Assembly: GCA_030141605.1 (NCBI GenBank)
Contig: JAQGDQ010000277.1
Span: 144,001 to 208,000 of the forward strand
Direction: 5' to 3'
DNA length: 64,000 nucleotides
Origin: Tubiluchus corallicola
Taxonomy: Eukaryota; Priapulida; Priapulimorpha; Priapulimorphida; Tubiluchidae
Positions 51,201-64,000 of the stretch are shown one piece after another; positions within the stretch are counted from its first letter, which is position 1; each line of letters begins with the position of its first letter. The notes beneath the pieces are model-generated. The model was not told the DNA's origin. It was given only the letters and a program-made list of their open reading frames with translations, and searched no databases. A program made the translations under genes and the position numbers.

Positions 51201-53485
51201 GTATATTTCTGTGAAGCTCATGATGACTTGTTGTGAATTGATTAAGCATCAGTCTTTTTTTGAAAATGATGTTATCGCTGCCATTTTGAATTTAGAATGG
51301 CGTGACAAAAATCTAACTAGCTCGTCGGAGTGGAATCTGCCGCCGAATTAGATTCAAAATAGCGGTTTGCCAATCGATCCAAAATTCGTTCTAGTATATG
51401 GGAAACTTCATGAATCGTCGTGAAATTCAACACGTGTAATATATATTCGTGTAAAGTTTCACGACGATTAACTGCGAATTTACGAAGTCATCAGTAACAA
51501 CAACGACAGCCAGATGAGTAGCGATTTGGTCGAATCTCGACCAAAAAATAGAAGTTAATTAATTAATTACTCATAGCCGAAATTACTATCGGGATAAAGC
51601 AAAACTTAATCCGTGTAAAACCTTCCAACATGATCCAACACAACAACACAACTGTTTGACCACTTGTGAAGTCACCAGTCGATGGCCGTGGCTTTTGCTA
51701 GATTTTAAGCATTCTTTATATGCTAAGTTCTTAAAGCTACAAACGTATGAAAATAATGTAATAAATCTTACCCATGTACGCAATGCGCTGCTGTTAAGAT
51801 GTCAGTTGAACTAATCACAGAAGCCCCACAGATGAAACTTCCCCAGCGTTTTAATGCGGCCTGTTAATATAATATAATACTATATCATATTATACTATTA
51901 TATTTATTAAATAAAACACAAAAAATAATATTCTTTTTAAGGAAATAACATAGGCCTAAGTTATAATCATTGCTTCCTTATTTATTATTATCAATTTATT
52001 CACCGTTAAAAGATTACACCAGTTTTTATTAAAAATCATAATGTTAAAAATCATTATAAATTTAACTCTACGATTAATCTTGCGATATGACATACATTCA
52101 CATAGTGTACCTTTAAATCTGAAAATATAATTGGTCGGAAAATAATCGGACCAGTTAAGAGAAAATATTGGTTATTATTCCTTCTTTGAAATGTAATAGA
52201 TTTGTAGCGGATATTCTTACCATATGTGGATACTCTTCAATTGTTGTTTCTGTACCCCACATAATTCGAGTGTCATCATTAGGGCCTGTGAAAATAACAA
52301 GAAAACTTGGAAACGAGTATTTACAGAAGTTTCGAGGTAAAAATGGACGTAAGCTGCATTTACTCTGCAAGAAGAAATGTGGCACCAGTACGTATTGAAG
52401 ACCAAGTTTAATCGCACACGCACACACGCACACACACATGGACGCGTGTACGGATATTTTTTCTTGCATGTAAAATGTACAAACTTACATTTATAAGCAT
52501 GGACCTAGATCGCATCTTATGTTTCGTACGATGCGCGTCCGCCAGTTCCTTTAATTTTTTAAATTAGAACACATTTACCGTTGCTATGAATTCGTTTGTC
52601 GTAAAAATTAAAATGTTTTAAATCTATATGTTTCACAATGGAAATTTATTATTTTGATGTCGACGAAATAAACCAGTTTGTAAAGCGCTATGCAAAGCAG
52701 CCCAATAAGTAACAATGTAATATACAATACAAACAACTATGTCAAATTAAATGAAATGAAATCAAATTTATTTTTCTTTTAACATTTTAGGAATGAATAT
52801 GATGGACAAAAGTATGTAAGGTGGTTGTGTTGGGTTTTGTGTTTGGAATGGAAAGAAAACGGCCTAATGCGTTCTTTTCCACATCCCATTACGTCAGAAA
52901 GCCCAATACTTGAATAATCTTTCCACATTTATTAGAGTACTAATACTTCAATACTAAAATGTTTATTTGCTAGCCCATCACTTTTGTCTAAGAATCATGC
53001 ATACCACATCATGTTTAGTGAAACGCAGAATAAAATTAGGCCTTCTGTCTACGACTTGAAGCTAGAGTAGGCTTATAGCATCTCGAGGCCTATAATCACT
53101 TTTGTCTAAGAATCATGCATGATGTTGTCAAATACGGAACAAAATTATCGTCCGCGACTCGAATATACAGTATATAGCGTCTTGGGCCTATAAACAGTTT
53201 TCGTTTAATAGCTTCTTTGCTGAATAATTGCAAAAAGTTTTTCCTTGATAAAGCAAAAACCAGGTAGAAGCCTTTATTGGATCTACTTTTTGTGTCTGAT
53301 TCAATGACCGATAAATTCACAAAGTGATAACACTGAGTGATGTGAGCATTTACAATGGTGAATATTAGTAAGGAAAGGTTTGTTAGCTCCATTTGCCAAA
53401 TAATGTACTTACCAAAGTGTTTTCTGCCTGGCATTGCCGACACGGCCGCCGCAAGAGCTGCAAGTACAAGAATTAAACACCTCAT
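45808..53485 (-). CDS. Secreted trypsin-fold serine protease (7 exons)
   Basis: Exons: 53413-53485, 52221-52285, 51772-51860, 49934-50006, 48325-48499, 47518-47672, 45808-45984; all GT-AG and in phase, 807 nt, 268 residues. Signal peptide [17 protein letters not shown]; short propeptide ending DDTR; activation at R31|I32 (IMWG in place of IVGG). Triad H72 (TAAHC), D118 (DNDVAVL), S213 (GDSGSP). D207, the 189 equivalent, predicts cleavage after Arg/Lys. Six cysteines fit the three standard disulfides. Oddities: Gly18 equivalent is Trp, Gly197 is Ser, and the usual PGVY (225-228) is ASVY, so Gly226 is Ser and the S1 pocket may be narrower. Likely digestive or extracellular; no accessory domains. 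Introns hold a MITE pair, a (CT)n run and a diverged tandem repeat. Confidence 0.94.
46318..46390 (-). mobile_element. LINE-like tail with (TCTAA)n, opposite orientation
   Basis: (GATTA)n-type units on the plus strand (46318-46348), preceded on the minus strand by an AT-rich UTR-like sequence. Matches the pentamer tails at 25165 and 62636. Confidence 0.4.
46655..46806. mobile_element. MITE-like element with telomere-like core, copy 1
   Basis: Core of imperfect CCCTAA units (CCCTAACCCTACCCC, TAATTCTAACCCTAACC), followed by GAACTAATTTCTTGTGTGTG and GGAACCGTAAA. The same order is found at 49569-49717 with the same flanks, so the telomere-like sequence is part of an element, not a chromosome end. 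Confidence 0.65.
47985..48076 (+). mobile_element. Possible SINE-like element ahead of the (CT)n run
   Basis: Contains CCTGGGTTCGGTTGGATAGC, a B-box-like stretch, and ends GCAGGGCAAATGTAAACTC directly into the (CT)n microsatellite. TTTGCCC/GGGCAAA flank it. No second copy is present here, so identity is tentative. Confidence 0.3.
48080..48240. repeat. (CT)n microsatellite
   Basis: About 160 bases of CT dinucleotides with CCCT and TTTC interruptions, in the protease intron between 48325-48499 and 47518-47672. Confidence 0.95.
49569..49717. mobile_element. MITE-like element with telomere-like core, copy 2
   Basis: GTTTACAATTCCCACACA (49573-49590) pairs as a terminal inverted repeat with TGTGTGTGATGAATTGTAAAG (49692-49712). 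Between them are CCCTAACCCTAACCC and CCTAACCCTAACCCTAA runs. It lies in the protease intron before exon 48325-48499. Confidence 0.65.
50985..51510. repeat. Diverged ~120-140-bp tandem repeat
   Basis: Three to four units share GAAAATGACGTCATCGCCG-like and CATCTTGAA, followed by ATTCGTTCTACTGTAGTAT-like and a 'gtgaa(a/g)' segment. Starts near 51005, 51143 and 51260. It lies in the protease intron upstream of exon 49934-50006. Confidence 0.6.
51413..51469. repeat. Inverted repeat at the end of the diverged array
   Basis: AATCGTCGTGAAA (51413-51425) and TTTCACGACGATT (51457-51469) pair perfectly; ACACG/CGTGT extends the stem inside. A 57-bp hairpin or a pair of opposed array units. Confidence 0.7.
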
Positions 53486-54018
53486 GATGCTGATTGAAGC
53501 TACCGGCTACAGACTGTCCACCTCGGAGCGAATGTGGGATGAGAGCATCTTTCAGCGCTTTTGTACCAAAACGGCTCAGAGCAGATGCTAGATTACTAGA
53601 TGTCCCAACGAGATTAGTTGTTTACCTTTACGTTACGTAGCTAGGAGCTGTGAGAAGTCTCCACGTGTCCACCAACACGACCACGTAAACAAACAATAAA
53701 CAAGGAGATATCTTCTAAAGCCAAATTCGAGATATGTAGTCTGGAACAAAGACAGAACAGGAATAGACGGAGCCCAGCGGATTGAGGACCAAAAATATTT
53801 TAGTCGGGGGCAGCCTTTATTGTATTGTAATCGTTTTCGGGATCAGATTGGTTTTCATTTCAGAACAGAATGTTAGCTAGTTTATTTTTAAATATTTGTT
53901 GCATAAATTTTTGCAAAAAATATATTAATGCTTTTCATAAACATTTTGCGCAGGATAAGCAGGACAGAGGCGACATTACATGGCAACTATTCTCCAGCAT
54001 CCCGGCCTTGTTACACTC

Positions 54019-54049
54019 TGACGTCACCTACTACGTCACTCGGTTATAA
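54019..54049 (+). promoter_or_regulatory. CRE pair with TATA box, orphan promoter candidate
   Basis: TGACGTCA, then TACGTCAC, then TTATAAAAC within 31 bases. The order and spacing resemble a cAMP-responsive core promoter reading on the plus strand. No convincing exon follows. It is about 540 bases upstream of the minus-strand protease start, so it could also act on that gene. Confidence 0.35.
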
Positions 54050-54578
54050 AACAGTATAGTATGGTGAAGAAAGACCCTTGAAGAAGTTGAGCAAATGCAG
54101 ATAAAAAGACCGCACTGGATTTTGAAATCTATAAAAATTACCTCAGGCATCTATTCTTCCCGTAGACCCTAAAATTTGTTACAACTCTTGAACGAATTAA
54201 AAAGGTCATGTTGCTTTTTAGAAAGTTCAAGTATCTGGGCTACGTCGATGTTGTTACTGCATTTTTTACCTATTTTTAGGCAGCGGTATGACTATAATTA
54301 ACAATAGGAGCAACAGAACTTATACATCATGAGCTTTTATTTTCTGACAGAATGCGTTGGAAAGTTTGCCAGTGCAATTGCAAACTTATGTTGATTTTCC
54401 GACATTTGCGGTTGATCACACGGTCACCTGTATTAAGTCTCACAGACACAAATATTCGTGATTTGAACCAGTAATAGTCAATGTTTATTAATCCTTCACG
54501 ATAGATAAACAGGATCATATTCCAGTTTTTCCTCACACAATGGTTCTCACGATAGGTTACCATTTTTACCCAACGCAA

Positions 54579-54622
<44 letters not shown>
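54579..54622. repeat. (ATCT)n microsatellite
   Basis: Ten or so tandem CTAT units. Confidence 0.95.
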
Positions 54623-54721
54623 CCCTAATATATTTAATATATGTTATATATATATATATATTAGTCTGTGTGTAAGTTATCTAAACTAATGTTTGCTAAC
54701 TGTGCATTGTATCTTGTAGGG

Positions 54722-54744
54722 CCTAGAATTAATTTCGGTGGTAT

Positions 54745-54781
<37 letters not shown>

Positions 54782-54860
54782 GAAAGGTCTCGATCTCGTG
54801 TCTTCTCATTGACAATTTATTTTTATAATCGGGGGCCACTGGGAGACACGGGGAGGGGGA
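54722..54860. repeat. Dispersed repeat module with (TA)n, second copy
   Basis: AATTTCGGTGGTATGG followed by a TA run (about 54747-54778) and GAAAGGTCTCGATCTCGTGT, matching 43735-43870. Confidence 0.7.
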
Positions 54861-56904
54861 CCTCCAAAAAAGCATTTTCTACCATTTTTCGCAAGACTTA
54901 TACCTCTTATTTCTGATGACTGAGAATGCGCCAGGGTGTTGCAGGTACCTATGGTAGTAGTAGTAGGTAGCAGTAGGTATTAGTAGGCATATTATTTAGA
55001 ATTCGCGAGAGTGTCGCGGTTTTAGTCTAGTTCCATTTTCAGAAAAGTGGAACTCTAGAGGCGTTTTTTCTTCAAGTGGACAGCATAGCCAGTCTTATCA
55101 TTTGATCATGATTAATCCGAAAAAACGCTATTGCCAGCTCGAGAAATTAGCGGGAAGGAGTTAAAAATGCAAAAAACAAAATGGCCGCCAAGTTTTTGCA
55201 CAAACAATGTAAATTAAAACTTATATGAACAGTTTAAAATAAAAAGAATCTAAAGTGTGAGCATTTACAATCTCTGACGGTAAACGGTTCCACATTTCAA
55301 TCACCATGTTTTGGAAAAGAGTAACTTTTTTTAAAAAACATAACACGACAATAACTATTATACCAAATATAATTATTGCCAATTAAATCGAGACTAGGCG
55401 CATATAGGTGAAAAAAACGTCAAAAATTAAACATATAAGGTCACGACAAATTTTGAACGCCATTTTCATATAAAAAATGAAACATCTGCTTTCCATTGAA
55501 ACATCGACCTAGCTTGAAATAATCATTTGAGCCTACTTATATAATTAACATACGACAACCTTCATTTCGCATATAAATGCTTAGTGAAATATCGTTGTCA
55601 ATGCTCAACTTTATCAATTTTTTCACACTCACATGTAATAACATAATGGATTCCACACATCTATAAAATACAGTGTAGTATGCATAACTGAAAATGATGC
55701 TTCCTTAATTAATTTTGTTTGTCAATAATTTATCTAATTAAACTACCACCTGCACTCGATCTATGCACCAGTACTAAAAAAAGAAAAATGGTTAAAGTCA
55801 TCGTTTTGCACTTTACAGCAAGAATGAAAAACTTGACGAAAATGACATCAATTATAGCAACCTGTTCAATGATGATCCGATTCTGCAGCTACGATAAAAC
55901 TCGTTTCCTCTTAGAGTTAATTTATAACATAGCTTTTATTCTCCCTGGTCAAATAAACATTTCTAAATTTCCAAGCATCTCATGGCATAAACCAGCAACG
56001 TCTAAAATATTAGTGATGCCTATAAGTAATGTGCTATTTATATTTAGAATTTACACAATGCAGCATTAGGGGTAAATATTAGCAAAAGTACCTACGTGCT
56101 TTGTAAAGTCACAATTGCATTTTGGAAGCTGAAGCGCAGTGTGAAAAATTCCATTCGGCCTTGATAATTGAACATTGAGAATTATAATTGCCTAGTACAG
56201 TGTATAAGTGAATATCTCTACTTTAAAATAAATCATATCCATTCCTTCATATGAGTGCAGGGGCTCGTAACTCGTATTAAGAAGGTCGGTCAATTGGCCT
56301 GAGCCGATTCTCGAAATTTAATTCCAATTTTCACTTCATTTAATTCATGATATGCTCAAAACGAATCTGATAAGCTTATTTTGGCTTGTTGGAAATTTCT
56401 AATTGATATCCTTGCTGATCAAGATTTGAATACCGATACCAAACCAAACCATTGTACATCATCAATTTAAAAAACAAAGTAGTGAAAATGTCTGCAAAAA
56501 TATAGGGTTCATCACAGCTTTTATAAGACTCTATTATATTTAATTAGTTTAAATTTACAAATATGTATTGAAACTGGTAAACCAACTGCCTAAAAGTGCA
56601 GAATTGAGCAAATTAGGTATCAAGCGTTCTCCTATTAGTAGTTTGCTGAAGTTTCTATGCTGTAGTTTCTTAGATTAAATTAGATACAAATTTATACCAA
56701 ACAAAATTTTACTTACCACGTACGTCCACCCCAAAAAAAAAGTGGATTTCAAAATGCGTGGATTGATATTCAATGGTGCTGCGCAGACGATCGCAAGTTA
56801 ATGATCTTCGGATTCTATTCTGATTTTCGGACAACAGGGGACACCAGTTTTTTTTTGTTACAAGTTCAACCAGTTACTGTATCTCGGGTTATATCTGTTA
56901 TACT

Positions 56905-57553
<649 letters not shown>

Positions 57554-58384
57554 TAATTTCGGTGGTATTCGTCATTATATATATATTATTTTCGGTGATC
57601 TATATACCAAACGAAAGGTCTCAAGTAATTAGCAATTTATGGGCTTTTGGTAAAATTGAACAATCTGCTGTACAAAATGACAAGTGCACAAACATGAATG
57701 AAGAAAATAGCAACATAAATAAACAAAATGTAACGAAATCATACATGCAACAAATAAAGAATTAAAGAGGAACATAACAATAAAAGTTATAATAATAATA
57801 ATTAGTAGTGACATACTAAATACATCCTTATTGCAAATATGAGCTTCCCCTTTTCTAAAAAGCACAAAGGAGAAATTACTTCGCAAGGGAGTAATGTTTT
57901 GACCAGCAAAAAGTGGTCAATGTGCCCCTTGTTTTACGAGGTGTTGCTAAACGAAGCTAATAACAGGACAGTGGCATCCGAGTGACGTGATGACAAAATG
58001 GGGCCGCTTCGTTCAAAAGACAGATAATTACAAGAGAGTTAAGACCACGTTAATGAACCGTCTCTTCCACAGGGAAACAAGCAGTAATATTCGGCATCAT
58101 TGTATTTACTGTAGTGTTTTGATGGTGATTCTCATCTAAATTGCAACTAAATTCATTTTAAAACGTTGTTGTGCCGCCCACACAAAATTTATCTCTGCAT
58201 AGTCATTCACCATAAGAGGAACAATACACATTTTAACTCTAGAAAAAAAACAAAAGCTTTTATTAAGATGTGATTAGCTTGATTTGCTAAAAAGTGCAAA
58301 CGAAACTCATATTACAACAGTCAATACAACAGGTTTTATTTCCGTTAGCTTTTATTTTGAGCTTTTTGAAAAGTCTAAGGCTGC

Positions 58385-58825
58385 TTGATGGATCGCCATG
58401 AAACGTTAGAGGAAACGTTAGAGCGAAGTTGTAGACGTGTAGCTGCTGTAGCCACCTATATGTATATTTTGGATAGTGATTTAGTGATTTCCTTCACTGA
58501 ATGTAGTCGTATTAGCTGTATTCCTGCACTGAGACAACGTATTAGCGGCGCTAGGTGGGATCTTGGAAAGAAATTTATAGCTCTTTGGAAAGAGGAGAAA
58601 CCGAGCTACACGATAATGTGGATCGCTTTTACAAAGGTCTCAGCCAGGACGAAGGGCTTGGTATTAATTTGGGGAAAGTTTTTGTCGAAGACCCTGTACA
58701 TAGTAACTGTTGAAAAGCCAGTCTTGAAGCAGGTTGAGACAGCAGCAGAAGCTGCAGATGCTTCCCTCTGCTATGCCTTTGCTCCTAGCGAAGACGATTT
58801 ATTTACAATAGCAAACATTCCGTAG
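58385..58825 (+). pseudogene. Open frame containing the third copy of the protein-like repeat
   Basis: A 146-codon frame; residues about 50-100 (KKFIALWKEEKPSYTIMW and on) match the translated arms at 24030-24460. No start context, splice sites or known domain support a normal gene. More likely a fragment of a repeated coding element that happens to be open. Confidence 0.35.
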
Positions 58826-60639
58826 CGTGAGACACCAGTAGTTTATTGAAATAAAAGCTCGTCGACGTCGACGCCTTTAGCATGAGCCCTTCAGATAGCA
58901 AATAATCCAAGAGATTGTAACATCGTGTAACTTTCGCACGTGTTGAAATTGTTACATGATTTGTCACTGTCATGAGCGACTATATTCTGTAGTAATGTCA
59001 ATCTGCTATTCTAAGTTATTTTCTATGTATGTCATTTTGTTTTCATCACTTACAGTTGCCTAGTGCTTTATGGCATTTGGCTTGTACGCAGTAGATCTAA
59101 CTAACTGTGGGTTCGTACTATCATTTTATGTCTATTTTTGTTACAGATTGTTTGTACTGCATTTGCTGTTCCTTTTTTAAGCAGCCACGTATATAATAAA
59201 ATGCTTAGTAACATACATAGAACAGAATGTAGAAATTTAAATCAATTTTACGACTCATAATTGTTTTTCTTTCTGAAAAAAATCTTTTTGGAAAAAATCA
59301 CTTTGTTACAGCCGTTGATCTATTACTATATAGAATAACTGATTGGTCTATTATTTTTCATGCAATCTTAATGGCTACTGTAAGATTGCGTACAAACATG
59401 AAAAATCGGATGAGTTTACACAGAAAAGTCTCCAAGACGTGTGAAGCCGTCGATAAACAATATGTGATAGTTCTGCTGTAACTGAAATAGTTGGATTACT
59501 CGTCTGAGTGTAATTATGTATCCTCTATATACTATACAGGTGTATAATACGTAATGACTAAAATTATCTATCTGATTTCACGGTACGTAATTTAAAGACA
59601 AACATAACGGTTATATTAATGTTTACAGACTAAAAGGATATTGCATAATGCTGCCAAAGCTTTGACAACTACAACTACGATACGATATTTCGCTACCTAG
59701 CTACCTCGTCTTCGCTAGTTCGTTTTCTGTCTTTTCGTTCTTTCTGCTGTCTTTTTTCTCTCCCTCTCCTTCTCTCGCTTTCTTTTTCTCCCTTTCCTCT
59801 TTCTCTCCCTTCTCTCTCTCCTCTCCCCTTTTTAATCGATTAGATATTAAAAATAAAGTTGTGTTTTGCTTGTTGATGTTGCTAACTGTATCTTCCTTTG
59901 CCCTTTAATCTTTGCTGTTTATCACCTCTACAAATAAGAGCGATTTTAATGTTACGTTTAACAAGTTTTTTTTTTGCTATAAGACCATTGAACTATAATG
60001 CTGAAGCTGAAAAATTTGATAGGTGTTAAAACTTACCTGCATGATGAATTTGCATTTATGGTTTATCAGCGTCAGATCTTTCTCAATCATTTAGTTTGCC
60101 TGTAAGTGTAAATAAATTTTAATTCTTTGACAAATATAGACTGGTTTGTCTAGATCATGGTTTACTGCACACAGGAAGAGCATTACTTGATCCTCGCTTT
60201 AACAAATGACTAGGTGAAAAACAGTAATAAATAATTAATATTAGGCAAACACCAAGTTTATGATAAATATTAGTAAATTTCAAGCAAAGACAATTTCATT
60301 CTTTATCAGTTGTCACTTTCACATCTCACACATCAGCGTAATAAACACACACACACGTAATAAATAAACATCTCACACACACTGCATAATAAAAATGTAA
60401 AACTGTCTTAAAGATTTTGTCTTTTTTCTCTGAAAATAATTCATGAGCGTAATAAATTTGCTAACGATGGAACTTTTACAGCTATAGGTATTGCGTATCA
60501 TAATTTACAACAATACTGGTACCATAAAGTCACGAAAGTTCTACTCTTGTGGAGAAAGGGTCAATCCGACTCAAAAGTGACAGAAAAGATTGAAGAAGTT
60601 GGCTTCTTCCATCTAACTAATTATTGATTATGTTTAGTT

Positions 60640-60752
60640 GACTGGCGTATACACATGCACTCACACGCACACGCATGCACGCACACACACACGCACGCAC
60701 ACACACACACACACCCTCACACACACACTCACACATACACATATATGTGCAC
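60640..60752. repeat. (CA)n microsatellite
   Basis: Interrupted CACACG/CACTCA dinucleotide run. Confidence 0.95.
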
Positions 60753-61077
60753 ATTATTGTGTCTATATCCTATACATTTATAAGAGAAAATTTCACTACC
60801 AACAGTCAATACTGTTACTGTATGATCAAGAAACTCATTTTCTAATGGTGGTGCATGCACCACACGTAAAAAATACGCGCCAAGATCCATGTAAACTTAT
60901 ACACATCAGCTAATCTACAGGCTCTCTTTAACTGAACCAGCTGCTTTCTCAGAAACCATGCACGTAGAAAGCTTTTAGTAGAATCTAGGTCAAATTACCA
61001 CATAAATGCTGCTCCGAAGCGTTTAATAAATTTAAAATTGAACATAACACACGAAGAACTGTGATTAACTCAGTATG

Positions 61078-61102
61078 TCTATATATATATATATATATAT
61101 AT
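61078..61102. repeat. (TA)n microsatellite
   Basis: Twelve TA units. Confidence 0.9.
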
Positions 61103-62499
61103 TATTTATTATAGTTCTAGTTTTATCTCTTACGATTTTAGTGTATTTGTTCAGGATCCATTTTTTATGGCGTTTGTACGTTCATCTACACAAATGCAGA
61201 ATTGCTTTTTTAAATTTATCATTTTCTAATTTTAATGTATATGCGTAGTTCTCGAAACAAAAAATCGAAATGAATTGACTGAAGTGAATTGCAATAACTT
61301 CGATTTAATAAAACTTTACTTGAGACTTTAGGTAGGACAAATTGTCAGTACATTTGCTTATTTTTTCTCGCGTATGTTGCAGGACGCTAATTTTGAGATA
61401 TAGAAAAATACTAAGGAATCCAAAGGTCATACAAACGCGTTTTAAAATTGATTTTTTTGCAATTATCTATGCAAGTAAATATAATTTTACATATATGAAT
61501 CAATAGGTACTTCTGCAGTTGTTTTTCTACTAAATAAAATCTGTACAAAAGCAAATAAAAAATTAAATAGTCACTAAATTTAAATCAAGAATCAAATATA
61601 CAGCCATATAAAGAAGTGTCTTTTTTAAGTTTATGCCATTGTATATCAATTTATAAATTTTATAATTATTTAATAGCATTTACTTTATAAAGCTAAAAAC
61701 GATATCAGTGAAGTATTCTGAATTATGCAATTAATAACTTTGTTCCGTATTACCTACCTTACTTTCCAACCACTCTTTTCTTTTGTTAAATTTGGAAATC
61801 TGCTGTTCTGTGAATGAAGCCAAGTTTTACACGCAAACGATTTACAGCAAAGTTACCACACTGACTGTTTTACTATCTACATGAAGCCAAACACTGACTA
61901 AGCTGCACCGTTCTTCTCAGTGTCAGTCCCCCCACGATGTGCAGTACCCGAGCAAAGTTGTGACTCAGTGTAGGGCCTAATATCCCAAATATTTATAAGT
62001 CCAGCTGGCGGTTAATGTAGCGCACGTAAGCTACACTATACAGCTTATTACCGTCATGGGGACGTCTGAATAAAAAGATCATCTGTTACACGATAAGATA
62101 CGATAATAAAAATAAGGCAAACATGGCAGTTAACGTTCAAGAGATTTTGAGTGAAACATGCGCGTCTCGTATTTTGGTAAAGCTGAAACAATAGAATGCC
62201 ACTTAAAAACATCTGCCTCCTCTTAAAATAATAACAGCCTAAGCGTTTCTTGCCTGTCTTGTTACGTAAAATTTTGTTAATTATTAATTATTTATACGGA
62301 ATTAGTTATACCGAATATACTACAAAATTCACAACACTTCTATGTGAAACGTATTTTGAACTCAGACATCTATTTTCAGACTGAAATATTTAAATGAAAT
62401 ATTTAATCGGAAAGAATTATATATTCGACATTCGTTTAGGCGTTTAGCTATAGACAACTGAAACTAGACCAGACGCCCACTGAGTGAATTCTTTTATAT

Positions 62500-62690
62500 C
62501 TGCAATTTAATATTTTTATTATTTTTTAACATTTGCCGTTTTAGATATTTTTTGTAATCATAATTGTAAATGTACTTGTAATTGTGTGTCTATTTTTATG
62601 TAATTTATGACCTAGCTGTTGAAATAAAATAATAATTTAATCTAATCAAATCTAACTTAATCGAATCTAATCTAACGTATCACTCTATCA
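62500..62690 (+). mobile_element. Truncated LINE-type 3' end with (TAATC)n tail
   Basis: TGACCTAGCTGTTGAAATAAAA leads into AATTTAATCTAATC and further CTAAT pentamers, a classic non-LTR 3' end. No coding part survives. Confidence 0.5.
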
Positions 62691-63570
62691 CTAGCAACTA
62701 TCACTTGCATTTACTACGGATGAAGACAAGATCTCGGACTCATAAAAACTTTCCTGGCACATAAATTATAAAAAATTTAAATAATTAATTTAGATGTAGC
62801 TTAATGATAGTTAATTAATCAACGTTTGCTAAATGTTTCGTTGATCGTGAAACCTAATTTATTATTACTTACTTCACTCACATTTCACCCGGGTATAGTT
62901 TCTGAGTTGTAGTATGACAATAAATAAAATTTACCTGACGACGACTGCAAATTGCAATAATGTAATTACGTCTAGCAGCTACAAAGTATGTTAAATAAAT
63001 AGTCTTCACGCGCACATCGGAGCAGATAAATTTTCTTTCACATGAGAGAGACGCTAATCGTATTTCCAATGTCAATGAAGCATCAGCACTGCCCCACTGA
63101 CTGTCTCCAGTACCAACCAGCGAAAGTGCATGCAAAATTGATCAATTGTAGGAATAATTGTTCGCACATTCATGTTTAATAAGTTTCAATAATGGTACAT
63201 GTCTGTCCACCTGGTACGCATGTGATATACATTATTTACCTTTGTTTGGTTGATAATCAATGCGCAATAATCCCAAATAGTACAGAAGGTGGTTCCCTGG
63301 CCGTGTGTAGGTAAAATTATTATTATTGCCCGAAAGGCGAATGCATCCATAACAGCCGCGCACAGGCAAATTTTATTATACCATTCCAAAAGTTGTTATC
63401 TGAAAAGGATTTACATAACGTGTGCACAGAAATACTAAGGTGACTAAATGTGGCAAGAACAACTTATTTTTTAATTATAAGCTTATTTTTCTGTATAAAT
63501 TTTATGTGTTTTGATCTACTCGTGAACGCAAACATCATTAATATACACTATTTAGTCCGAAATAAAATTT

Positions 63571-63841
<271 letters not shown>

Positions 63842-64000
63842 TTATTATGTTAATGACTGTCGTCATCATTATCATTTTATAAAATTAATGTTAGTATTAA
63901 TAAAAAAAAATTCCTACAATTCAGCGAAAAAGAAGTTTCAATCTTTTATCTGATGATAACAAGCCCCAGTGGTCATTTGAAACGTCGTGTTTTTCTCTTT

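Larger units (their letters stand above)
58830..63560. other. Intergenic DNA without a supported gene
   Basis: AT-rich sequence with a pyrimidine tract (59730-59830), the CA and TA microsatellites and a LINE-type tail near 62500-62690. I see no exon set that joins in phase. Confidence 0.5.

Noticed and set aside
53096-53485. 129-codon continuous frame starting with the protease signal peptide
   Set aside because: Only the first 24 codons are coding; a consensus donor (GTAAGTAC) follows and splicing to 52221-52285 gives the intact protease.
55719-56069. 116-codon plus-strand frame
   Set aside because: Random-looking composition, no domain, no splice partners.
62878-63135. 85-codon minus-strand frame ending near a good donor (GTCAG|GTAAAT)
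   Set aside because: No acceptable acceptor or start context and no in-phase partner exon within the window; cannot be supported, though a first exon of a gene outside cannot be excluded.

Overview
The window is AT-rich DNA from an invertebrate animal. It has GT-AG introns, short coding exons separated by introns of 0.1-7 kb, many microsatellites and many short mobile-element remnants. An Orthopedia homeobox gene and a meltrin-type ADAM make it bilaterian. A marine deuterostome (tunicate, hemichordate or echinoderm) would fit, but the sequence alone does not settle the phylum. I reconstructed four protein-coding genes by joining exons whose splice sites and reading phases agree; each gives one uninterrupted frame.

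Layout. (1) Minus strand, 6144 to 494: a five-exon gene for a predicted 297-residue secreted protein with 12 cysteines outside the signal peptide; I do not recognise the family. (2) Plus strand, 8640-18548: a three-exon orthopedia (otp) gene (307 residues, Q50 homeodomain, C-terminal OAR motif), with introns of 2.3 and 6.7 kb that hold satellite-like repeats and possible regulatory blocks. (3) About 7.9 kb of intergenic DNA (18549-26404) with a tRNA-derived SINE, a MITE, an inverted repeat pair and blocks of more balanced base composition that could be otp enhancers. (4) Minus strand, 42820 to 26410: a complete ADAM metalloprotease (1044 or 1050 residues) with signal segment, prodomain, furin site, active zinc protease, disintegrin, cysteine-rich and EGF-like domains, one membrane segment and a long proline-rich tail. 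(5) Minus strand, 53485 to 45808: a seven-exon secreted trypsin-fold serine protease (268 residues). (6) 53486-64000: no convincing gene; microsatellites, composite repeats, LINE tails and an isolated CRE/TATA cluster.

The most notable finding is in the ADAM gene. Two diverged tandem copies of one cysteine-rich-domain exon (33034-33217 and 31851-32052) have matching splice sites and the same phase asymmetry (in after two codon bases, out at a codon boundary). Either copy alone keeps the frame; both together, or neither, shift it. This is the signature of mutually exclusive exons, here placed so that they would exchange the variable, substrate-recognising segment of an ADAM. One copy carries an RGD tripeptide. 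A 191-bp tandem duplication of the next exon's acceptor region lies just downstream.

The genes do not look like a functional cluster: one developmental transcription factor, one membrane sheddase/adhesion protein and two secreted proteins. All four start codons lie 2-18 bases downstream of an AG, three of them in an acceptor-like context, so 5' UTR introns or spliced-leader trans-splicing should be considered.
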